Shown here piece after piece: positions 5,620 through 10,893 of a stretch of 10,893 bases of DNA. Position 1 is the first letter of the stretch, and the number at the start of each line of letters is the position of its first letter. The notes below the pieces were generated by a model. It was not told the origin of the DNA and did no database searches. It saw nothing but the letters and a program-made list of their open reading frames with translations. A program made the position numbers and the translations under genes. The stretch is from DATGWF01 sp035299585 (GTDB lineage Bacteria; Actinomycetota; Actinomycetes; Actinomycetales; Microbacteriaceae), in the NCBI GenBank assembly GCA_035299585.1, contig DATGWF010000102.1, positions 1 through 10,893 of the forward strand. The letters are read 5' to 3'.

Positions 5620-5624
5620 GAACT

Positions 5625-6155
5625 ATGCAGACCTACGTTTTGGCCGGTGGATGTTTCTGGTGTCTCGATGCGGTGTACCGCGTTCTCAACGGAGTAGCCG
5701 ACGTCGTGTCGGGATATGCCGGTGGAACGGTTGCCCACCCGAGTTACGAGCAGGTGTGCACGGGAACCACCGGCCATGCCGAGGTCGTCGCGGTCACCTT
5801 CGACGAATCCGTTATTCCCGCATCCGTCATCTTGGACGTGTTCTTCACCCTCCACGACCCGACGCAGCTCAACCGCCAGGGCAACGACGTCGGTACGCAA
5901 TACCGGTCGGCGATGTTCCCTGCCGATGACGAGCAGCGCGAGCTGTTCGCGGCCGCCATTGAGCGGGCCCGCGACTGGTGGGCACCGGGCCAGGTGGTTA
6001 CGACGCTTGAACCCCTCGGCGAGTGGTATCCGGCCGAGGAGTATCACCAGGACTTCTTCGCCAAGAACCCCGGGCAGGGCTACTGCCTCGCGGTTGCGGT
6101 CCCGAAGGTGAACAAGATTCGGGCGAGTTTCGCACCCTACTTGCGCGAGGCGTAG
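5625..6155 (+). CDS. msrA: Peptide methionine (S)-S-oxide reductase
   Basis: MsrA reduces methionine-S-sulfoxide, free or in proteins, back to methionine after oxidative damage; thioredoxin restores the enzyme. The 176-residue product has the GGCFWCLDAVY active site with catalytic Cys10 and a second Cys at 13. It continues with the VVSGYAGGTVAHPSYEQVC block, a TGHAEVV segment, and HDPTQLNRQGNDVGTQYRS, the substrate-binding core. EYHQDFF is followed by GYC near the C-terminus, which supplies a likely resolving Cys. The length fits a single-domain MsrA with no fused MsrB. The ATG at 5625 directly precedes the first strand (QTYVLAGG), as expected. It is divergent from the EamA transporter gene and appears leaderless. 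Identity is very secure. Confidence 0.97.
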   Translation: MQTYVLAGGCFWCLDAVYRVLNGVADVVSGYAGGTVAHPSYEQVCTGTTGHAEVVAVTFDESVIPASVILDVFFTLHDPTQLNRQGNDVGTQYRSAMFPADDEQRELFAAAIERARDWWAPGQVVTTLEPLGEWYPAEEYHQDFFAKNPGQGYCLAVAVPKVNKIRASFAPYLREA

Positions 6156-6167
6156 GCCAAGATTCTG

Positions 6168-6190
6168 TGCGCGCCGGAGCGCCGGGCGCA
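6168..6190 (+). terminator. Possible weak terminator after msrA
   Basis: TGCGC (6168-6172) and CCGG (6174-6177) pair with CCGG (6182-6185) and GCGCA (6186-6190) around a 4-nt loop, with one bulged G at 6173. Only TT follows, so this is a stable hairpin but not a classical terminator. Confidence 0.35.
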
Positions 6191-6208
6191 TTCCCAGCGA
6201 ACGACTCA

Positions 6209-6214
6209 TAGGCT
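6209..6214 (+). promoter_or_regulatory. Candidate -10 box of the DUF6993-like protein gene
   Basis: TAGGCT lies after the msrA hairpin and would give a leader of about 22 nt holding the GAAGGGAAG ribosome binding site (6231-6239) before the GTG at 6243. No strong -35 is visible. Confidence 0.4.
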
Positions 6215-6242
6215 GGGCAGGACGAGCTCCGAAGGGAAGACT

Positions 6243-6749
6243 GTGAAGCGACTGGAACGGCTGATTGCCTCGCCGATCGCGCTTCTCTTGACCCTTTTGG
6301 TGGCGATTCCACTCGCTTCCGGGCTTGTCTCCCTGGTCTTGGTGGAACTCAACCGGAACACCGACTCGGCCGGTCCGAGCCCGACCGAGACCGTCAACCC
6401 GAATGCGCCGGAACAGGTGCCGGTGTTTGTGCCCGGCGGTTCGGCCTCGCAAAACAAGCCCTGGTTCGACTACACCAACAAGAAAACCGTGGCATCCTTC
6501 GCGCCGCCGATTGGCCAGAATTTCATCGATGGTCTCGTCGCGGCAGGGTTCGACAAAACCGCGATGCTCGTCACGCCGGACACCACTGCCGCGAATCTGC
6601 AGGCCGACTCGATACAGTTCTCGGTCCAGGTGGGGGAACTGTGCCTCGTCGGCCAGTACGGAACCGGCTCGCAGGGCTACCAGTCGCGAATCTTCCCGGT
6701 GGTCCCGGGGATTGGGTGTCTCCTCGGCAAGACACGACCCATCGAGTAA
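6243..6749 (+). CDS. Secreted or membrane-anchored DUF6993-like protein
   Basis: This 168-residue protein starts at GTG with GAAGGGAAG just upstream. A basic start (KRLER) and one hydrophobic helix at about 10-35 form an uncleaved anchor or signal peptide; no lipobox Cys is present. A Pro/Thr/Ser-rich linker (about 40-70) leads to an extracellular domain of about 95 residues with WFDYTNKKTV, an IDGLVAAGFDKTAMLVTPD block, DSIQFSVQ and a closing CLLGKTRPIE. Two Cys, in ELCLVGQ and GCLLG, could form a disulfide. From memory this matches the actinobacterial family named DUF6993 (function unknown); I could not search to confirm the number. It is 26 bp upstream of ettA in the same direction and may be co-transcribed with it, though ettA has its own possible -10 box. 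No molecular role is known to me. Confidence 0.82.
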   Translation: MKRLERLIASPIALLLTLLVAIPLASGLVSLVLVELNRNTDSAGPSPTETVNPNAPEQVPVFVPGGSASQNKPWFDYTNKKTVASFAPPIGQNFIDGLVAAGFDKTAMLVTPDTTAANLQADSIQFSVQVGELCLVGQYGTGSQGYQSRIFPVVPGIGCLLGKTRPIE

Positions 6750-6760
6750 GTCGCCGCCCC

Positions 6761-6766
6761 TAGACT
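6761..6766 (+). promoter_or_regulatory. Candidate -10 box of ettA
   Basis: TAGACT, identical to the -10 box of the LASTG protein gene, lies 9 nt before the ettA ATG. Transcription would start 2-3 nt before the start codon, giving an almost leaderless mRNA. The intervening GGACGGG could serve as a weak ribosome binding site in a longer read-through mRNA. Confidence 0.4.
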
Positions 6767-6775
6767 GGACGGGTT

Positions 6776-8458
6776 ATGGCTGAATTTATCTATTCCATGA
6801 TCCGTGCCCGCAAAGCCGTGGGCGACAAGGTCATTCTCGATGACGTCACGATGTCGTTCTACCCGGGCGCCAAGATCGGTATGGTCGGCCCGAACGGTGC
6901 CGGTAAGTCCACGATCCTGAAAATCATGGCGGGTCTCGACACCCCCTCCAACGGTGAAGCACGACTGAGCCCCGGCTACTCCGTTGGCATCCTCATGCAG
7001 GAGCCGGAACTCGACGAATCGAAGACCGTTCTCGAGAACGTTCAGCTCGGTGTCGGGCCGATTAAGGCCAAGATTGACCGTTTCAACGAGATCTCCATGC
7101 TCATGGCCGAACCGGACGCCGACTTCGACGCCCTCCTCGCCGAAATGGGCGGGTTGCAAGAGGAAATCGACGCAGCCGACGCGTGGGACCTTGACTCGCA
7201 GCTCGAGCAGGCGATGGACGCGCTGCGCTGTCCGCCAAGCGACGAGAAGATTAGCCACCTCTCCGGTGGTGAGAAGCGCCGCGTGGCGCTGTGCAAGCTC
7301 CTCCTCGAAAAGCCCGACCTGCTTCTCCTCGACGAGCCCACCAACCACCTCGATGCTGAGAGCGTGCTCTGGCTTGAGCAGCACCTCGCGAAGTATCCCG
7401 GCGCCGTCATCGCAGTGACTCACGACCGGTACTTCCTCGATCACGTTGCCGGATGGATTGCCGAAGTCGACCGCGGCAAGCTCTACCCCTACGAGGGCAA
7501 CTATTCGACCTACCTTGAGAAGAAGGCCGAGCGCCTTGATGTTCAGGGCAAGAAGGACGCCAAGCTCGCCAAGCGCCTCGCCGAAGAACTCGAGTGGGTG
7601 CGCTCGAACGCGAAAGGACGGCAGGCGAAGTCGAAGGCCCGTCTCGCGCGCTACGAGGAGATGGCAGCCCAGGCGGAGTCGATGCGCAAACTCGACTTTG
7701 AAGAGATTCAGATTCCGCCGGGACCGCGTCTCGGAAACGTCGTGCTTGAGGTGTCGAAGCTCAAGAAGGGATTCGGAGACCGCGTTCTCATCGACGACCT
7801 GAGTTTCTCGCTTCCGCGCAACGGCATCGTCGGCATCATCGGTCCGAACGGTGTCGGTAAGTCGACACTGTTCAAGACCATCGTCGGTTTCGAAGAAGCC
7901 GACGGGGGAACGGTGAAGGTCGGTGAGACGGTGCAGATCAGCTACGTCGACCAGGGTCGCTCGGGCATCGATCCGAAGAAGACCGTGTGGGAGGTCGTCT
8001 CCGACGGTCTCGATTACATCCAGGTCGGCAAGGTCGAGATTCCCTCGCGCGCCTACGTGTCAAGCTTCGGATTCAAGGGCCCGGACCAGCAAAAGCCGGC
8101 TGGCGTTCTCTCCGGTGGAGAGCGGAACCGACTCAACCTCGCTCTCACCCTCAAGCAGGGCGGCAACGTGCTGCTCCTCGATGAGCCGACCAACGACCTC
8201 GACGTCGAGACCCTGTCGAGCCTGGAGAACGCCTTGCTCGAGTTCCCGGGCTGTGCCGTGGTCATCACCCACGACCGGTGGTTCCTCGACCGCATCGCGA
8301 CGCACATCCTCGCCTACGAGGGTGACGACGAGAACCCCTCGAAGTGGTATTGGTTCGAGGGCAACTTCGAAGGCTACGAGGCAAACAAGATCGAACGGCT
8401 CGGCCCGGAAGCGGCCAAGCCGCATCGCTCGGCGTACCGCAAGCTCACTCGCGACTAA
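6776..8458 (+). CDS. ettA: Energy-dependent translational throttle protein, ABC-F ATPase
   Basis: EttA binds the ribosomal E site and links ATP/ADP level to the first steps of elongation. It is a soluble protein with two ABC domains and no membrane part. The 560-residue product has Walker A GPNGAGKS at 38-45, signature LSGGEKRRVA near 162 and Walker B LLLLDEPTNHLDAES near 182, with switch THDRYFLD. An arm-containing linker (about 245-320, Lys/Arg/Glu rich) follows. The second domain has GPNGVGKS near 356, LSGGERNRLNLA near 445, LLLLDEPTNDLDVET near 465 and THDRWFLDRIATHILAYEGD. The N-terminus AEFIYSM and the overall length match EttA rather than the resistance-type ABC-F proteins such as Vga or OptrA. 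Its stop is 1 nt before the GTG of a second EamA gene. Identity as EttA subgroup is secure; antibiotic resistance is not suggested. Confidence 0.96.
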   Translation: MAEFIYSMIRARKAVGDKVILDDVTMSFYPGAKIGMVGPNGAGKSTILKIMAGLDTPSNGEARLSPGYSVGILMQEPELDESKTVLENVQLGVGPIKAKIDRFNEISMLMAEPDADFDALLAEMGGLQEEIDAADAWDLDSQLEQAMDALRCPPSDEKISHLSGGEKRRVALCKLLLEKPDLLLLDEPTNHLDAESVLWLEQHLAKYPGAVIAVTHDRYFLDHVAGWIAEVDRGKLYPYEGNYSTYLEKKAERLDVQGKKDAKLAKRLAEELEWVRSNAKGRQAKSKARLARYEEMAAQAESMRKLDFEEIQIPPGPRLGNVVLEVSKLKKGFGDRVLIDDLSFSLPRNGIVGIIGPNGVGKSTLFKTIVGFEEADGGTVKVGETVQISYVDQGRSGIDPKKTVWEVVSDGLDYIQVGKVEIPSRAYVSSFGFKGPDQQKPAGVLSGGERNRLNLALTLKQGGNVLLLDEPTNDLDVETLSSLENALLEFPGCAVVITHDRWFLDRIATHILAYEGDDENPSKWYWFEGNFEGYEANKIERLGPEAAKPHRSAYRKLTRD

Positions 8459-8459
8459 C

Positions 8460-9374
8460 GTGACAAAGCGGACCGCGCCAACCTGGCTGCTGTTCTCGCT
8501 CGCGGGAATGGTGTGGGGCTCGAGCTTCCTCCTCATCAAGGTGGGCTTGACGGCATTCAGCCCAGCCCAGGTTGCGGTCGGTCGGCTCGGTTTCGGAGCG
8601 CTCGCACTCGGAGCCATCATGCTGTCCCGGCGGGTCGCCCCCATTCGCGACTGGTCGGCCCTTCGTCACATTGCCGTTGTCGGGTTCTTCCTCGCGGGTC
8701 TCCCGCTGCTCATCTGGGCGTGGGTGGGTCAGTTCTTGCCGAGCGGTATCTCCGCGATCTTCAATGCGACGACCCCGTTGCTCACGCTCGTGCTGGCGAG
8801 CATCTTCCTCCCCAACGACCGCATGACACGTACCGGTATTGTCGGCGTACTCCTGGGCGCTTTTGGACTCACGCTCGTCGTCGGCCCGTGGCAGTATGTC
8901 GGCGAAGCCGAGCTGCGCGGCACGACCTGGGCGGCGTATGCCGGCGCCCTCGCGGCAACGAGCTGTTACGCCATCGGGTTTGTGTATCTGCGCAAGACGC
9001 TTCGGACGAGCGATTTTTCGCCGATCGCGTTCTCTTTTGCCCAGATCAGCATGGGGTTCATTGCCGTGCTGGTGCTCGCCCTGCCGAGCGGGCTGTTCGC
9101 TCAGGTGGCCTTCAACTGGACGGCGCTCGGTGCCGTTTTGGTGCTCGGCGCAATTGGCACCGGTGTTGCGTACATCTGGAACACCATGGTGGTCGGGGCC
9201 TGGGGTCCTGTTCGGGCGTCGATGGTGACCTACGTCACCCCGGTCGTCGGCGTGCTGCTCGGCATCGCTCTCCTCGGTGAACGATTCTCCTGGAATGAGC
9301 CAGTGGGAATGGTCGTACTGTTTACCGGCATCGCGCTCGCGCAGGGTGTCATCCCGGTTCGCCGCGGTCGCTAG
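8460..9374 (+). CDS. EamA/DMT-superfamily transporter, coupled to ettA
   Basis: This 304-residue membrane protein has about ten helices in two EamA repeats. The first repeat opens with the family hallmark WLLFSLAGMVWGSSFLLIK, then SPAQVAVGRLGFGALAL and NATTPLLTLVLASIFL. The second repeat starts near 160 (AAYAGALAATSCYAIGFVYLRK) and ends with a GPVRASMVTYVTPVVGVLLG stretch, GE and a basic VRRGR tail. It probably exports small metabolites; the substrate is unknown. The frame is open far upstream inside ettA, but that part overlaps a certain gene. GTG at 8460 is chosen because it lies 1 nt after the ettA TAA, which suits translational coupling, and it leaves a short polar N-terminus before helix 1. 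No ribosome binding site is seen. It is only distantly like the other EamA protein of this window. It converges on tesB with 10 bp between stops. Confidence 0.92.
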   Translation: MTKRTAPTWLLFSLAGMVWGSSFLLIKVGLTAFSPAQVAVGRLGFGALALGAIMLSRRVAPIRDWSALRHIAVVGFFLAGLPLLIWAWVGQFLPSGISAIFNATTPLLTLVLASIFLPNDRMTRTGIVGVLLGAFGLTLVVGPWQYVGEAELRGTTWAAYAGALAATSCYAIGFVYLRKTLRTSDFSPIAFSFAQISMGFIAVLVLALPSGLFAQVAFNWTALGAVLVLGAIGTGVAYIWNTMVVGAWGPVRASMVTYVTPVVGVLLGIALLGERFSWNEPVGMVVLFTGIALAQGVIPVRRGR

Positions 9375-9384
9375 GCGCGCCGCT

Positions 9385-10263
9385 TCAGGAGGATGGGGTG
9401 CGGCGAGGAACTCGCACGAGTCCCTCTTGAGCCACCGATGCAATGTGCACACCGTCGCGGGTGTAGAACCGACCGTGCGCCAAGCCTCGGCTCGAAACGG
9501 CCGACGTGGCCTCTTGAACGTAGAGCAGCCAATCGTCGACGCGGCCATCGCGGTGGAACCAGAGCACGTGATCGAGGCTGGCGATTTTCAATCCGGGGGT
9601 CGCCCACGGCACACCGAGCCCGCGCAAAATCGGTTCGAGCAAGGACAGATCGCTCGCGTAGGCGAGTGCGGCACGCTGGACCGAGAGGGAATCCGGCAGT
9701 TTCGTGTTCGCCCGCATCCACACCGCCTGGTGGGGAACTCGGTCCCCTGAGACCGAGAGGTAGATCGGTCCGCCCACGTGGCGCACATCCACCGGCCGCT
9801 CTCGGGCCCAGGTGACGTCAGCACCGTCCGGAAGACCGGCCGTCAGTTCGGCAATGGTCGGGAGCTCCTCCGGGTCAGGAATGTCCTCTGGCATGGGTGT
9901 CTGAAAGGCATCAGTGTCGTCGCGGTGCTGGAACGAGGCAATCATCGACAGAATGGGCACGCCGTCCTGGTAGGCCTGGGTCCGCCGGGTGCTAAACGAT
10001 CGCCCATCGTGAATGCGATCGACCGAATAGGTCAGCGGTGCACCGGTGTCCCCGGGGCGCAAGAAGTAGGCATGCAGCGAGTGTGCGGGACGGTCGTCGT
10101 CGATGGTGTACTCGGCGGCGCGAAGCGCCTGCGCCACCACTTGACCACCGAAAATCCGACCGCTCGGCATCCAATGCGGCTGACCGGTGAACACGTCCTC
10201 GGTGGTACGTGCACCCGTCACTGCGACCGAGATTTCCTGCTCGAGAGCGGCGATTCGCTGCAT
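9385..10263 (-). CDS. tesB: Acyl-CoA thioesterase II
   Basis: TesB hydrolyses medium- and long-chain acyl-CoA to free acid and CoA in the cytoplasm, through a double hot-dog fold. The 292-residue product has the N-terminal GRIFGGQVVAQAL (about 35-47), HSLHAYFLRPGD (62-73) and DRIHDGRSFSTRRTQA blocks. Aligned to E. coli TesB, the active-site triad D204, T228 and Q278 falls on D205 (YASDLSLLEP), S229 (ASLDHVLWFHR) and Q279 (VAQEGLVR), with identical spacing, so Thr is replaced by Ser. The C-terminal hot-dog ends with GLAHGRFYTRDGVHIASVAQEG. The ATG at 10263 has AGGAG about 6 nt upstream. It is divergent from the gene at the window end and converges on the second EamA gene. Identity is secure; physiological substrates are not known. 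Confidence 0.95.
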   Translation of the reverse strand: MQRIAALEQEISVAVTGARTTEDVFTGQPHWMPSGRIFGGQVVAQALRAAEYTIDDDRPAHSLHAYFLRPGDTGAPLTYSVDRIHDGRSFSTRRTQAYQDGVPILSMIASFQHRDDTDAFQTPMPEDIPDPEELPTIAELTAGLPDGADVTWARERPVDVRHVGGPIYLSVSGDRVPHQAVWMRANTKLPDSLSVQRAALAYASDLSLLEPILRGLGVPWATPGLKIASLDHVLWFHRDGRVDDWLLYVQEATSAVSSRGLAHGRFYTRDGVHIASVAQEGLVRVPRRTPSS

Positions 10264-10291
10264 GTGGTCTCCTGCCTCCCTGGACTCTTGG

Positions 10292-10298
10292 TAGTTTA
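10292..10298. promoter_or_regulatory. Two-faced -10 heptamer between tesB and the last gene
   Basis: TAGTTTA gives TAGTTT (10292-10297) on the plus strand, 8 nt before the ATG at 10306. On the minus strand it gives TAAACT (10298-10293), for a tesB leader of about 23 nt that includes the AGGAG site. The 42-bp gap has room for only one promoter core, so the two directions may compete for polymerase. No clear -35 is seen in either direction. Confidence 0.5.
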
Positions 10299-10305
10299 GG
10301 CGGCG

Positions 10306-10893
10306 ATGCCCGTGAACTTTCTCGACTCCGAATCACTCAGTGATCTTCGGCGATTCCTCGAACGTGGCGAGCGCATCGGCGCCTCGAGTGTGCGCCTGCA
10401 GGCCCTCGGAGCCGTCCTGGTGTCGACGGTACCGGTCCTCGCCCCAAAGGGCTTGGGGGATTCGACACCGCTCATTCTCGGATTGCGCACCCAGGCGATC
10501 GGTCCGGGAGAGGATCGAGACGTCGTCGTATCGATTCGGTCCGTTCGGGAACGGATTGCGCGAATGGAATCCGCTCAGGAGCTCGCGCTCGACTGGCCGC
10601 CGGTGACGCTGACCGAATCGTGGGCGGGGATGGCTCCGCCGCAACGCGGCTGGGAACGCTCCGGAACGGTCCCGGTCTCCGAGGTCGCCGAGCGCGCAGA
10701 CGCGGTGCTCGCTCCACTTGCGCAATTCACCACGACTCAGCCAGAGGCAGTGCTCCAGTCGGCCCTCAGAGCCGACGCACACGCGCCGCTCGGACCGGCC
10801 GGCGTCGCCGCGGCCGCCCAAACGCTCGGCTTCCTCGTCGGTTCGGAGCCGGCGGTCCTCGCACGTGCGGCTCGATGGTCGCGGCTCAGCACC
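10306..10893 (+). CDS. Conserved actinobacterial hypothetical protein, 3' end cut by window edge
   Basis: An open frame of 196 codons runs from ATG at 10306 to the edge with no stop. Its product starts MPVNFLDSESLSDLRRFLERG. It looks like a real gene: codon use matches its neighbours, and it fills the space after a divergent promoter. Visible blocks are VRLQALGAVLVSTVPVLAPKG (about 29-49), PLILGLRTQAIGPGEDRDVVV, a central SWAGMAPPQRGWERSG (about 105-120) and an Ala-rich end with LGFLVGSEPAVLARAARWSRLS. It has no signal peptide and no long membrane segment. From memory, similar proteins of unknown function occur in Microbacteriaceae, where only about 10-20 residues would remain after this point. 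GTG at 10312 is an alternative start, with AGGCGG 8 nt upstream. No function is recognised. Confidence 0.75.
   Translation, partial: MPVNFLDSESLSDLRRFLERGERIGASSVRLQALGAVLVSTVPVLAPKGLGDSTPLILGLRTQAIGPGEDRDVVVSIRSVRERIARMESAQELALDWPPVTLTESWAGMAPPQRGWERSGTVPVSEVAERADAVLAPLAQFTTTQPEAVLQSALRADAHAPLGPAGVAAAAQTLGFLVGSEPAVLARAARWSRLST

Noticed and set aside
5562..6452. Minus-strand ORF (296 codons) opposite msrA
   Set aside because: It covers a certain msrA and the start of the DUF6993-like gene on the other strand, and its product has no recognisable domain.
6776..8458. ABC-F gene as an antibiotic-resistance determinant
   Set aside because: The N-terminus, length and motifs match the housekeeping EttA group, and there is no resistance or mobile context.
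7923..8459. Upstream extension of the second EamA frame inside ettA
   Set aside because: The extension gives an Arg/Ser-rich product typical of an off-frame reading of ettA; hydrophobic EamA sequence begins only after GTG 8460.
9374..9381. GGCGCGCC palindrome between the second EamA gene and tesB as a terminator
   Set aside because: An 8-bp palindrome with no loop and no T-run cannot act as a hairpin terminator.
8445..9548. Long minus-strand ORF (367 codons) opposite the second EamA gene
   Set aside because: It is rich in Arg, Glu, His and Pro, without domains, as expected for the complement of a GC-rich membrane protein gene; the plus-strand frame is a clear EamA protein and tesB overlaps its 5' end.
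1..10893. CRISPR array, prophage, toxin-antitoxin or defence island
   Set aside because: No regularly spaced repeats, no nuclease, integrase, transposase or paired small toxin genes were seen; coding space is filled by identifiable or conserved genes.

Overview
The window looks like chromosomal DNA of a high-GC actinobacterium, most probably Micrococcales and possibly Microbacteriaceae. The reasons are GC-rich codon use, -10 boxes of the TANNNT type with weak -35 regions, several start codons placed as in leaderless mRNAs, an LAXTG-type (class E sortase) sorting signal, and a small lipidless secreted protein of a type I associate with that family next to ettA. There is no transposase, integrase, phage gene or CRISPR array. 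It reads as ordinary core chromosome with one more variable stretch around a tRNA (about 500-3370).

Layout. 1-451 (-): oligoribonuclease, cut by the window edge. 528-1463 (-): secreted, membrane-tethered acidic protein with a degenerate LASAG tail, TTG start. 1582-1654 (+): tRNA-Arg(UCU), followed by a broken copy of its own 3' end. 1862-3319 (+): large secreted surface protein ending in LASTG, a hydrophobic segment and an Arg-rich tail, closed by a strong hairpin terminator. 3480-4301 (+): ammonia-dependent NAD synthetase. 4348-4590 (-): conserved 80-residue protein. 4654-5607 (-): EamA/DMT transporter. 5625-6155 (+): MsrA. 6243-6749 (+): secreted or anchored DUF6993-like protein. 6776-8458 (+): EttA-type ABC-F ATPase. 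8460-9374 (+): second EamA transporter, coupled to ettA. 9385-10263 (-): acyl-CoA thioesterase II (TesB). 10306-10893 (+): conserved hypothetical gene running off the end.

The genes are mostly independent housekeeping units: RNA turnover (Orn), NAD synthesis (NadE), methionine sulfoxide repair (MsrA), translation control (EttA), acyl-CoA hydrolysis (TesB) and metabolite export (two DMT proteins). No pathway links them. The two secreted proteins flanking the tRNA are a likely cell-surface pair, but no sortase is present here.

The most interesting signal is regulatory. All three divergent gene junctions carry a TANNNTA heptamer, which reads as a TANNNT -10 box on both strands, offset by one base. 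At the EamA/msrA junction the two -10 boxes each lie exactly 6 nt from the start codons, so one 17-bp gap may produce two leaderless mRNAs in opposite directions. The seven other -10 candidates, upstream of genes not sharing a divergent box, lack the final A.
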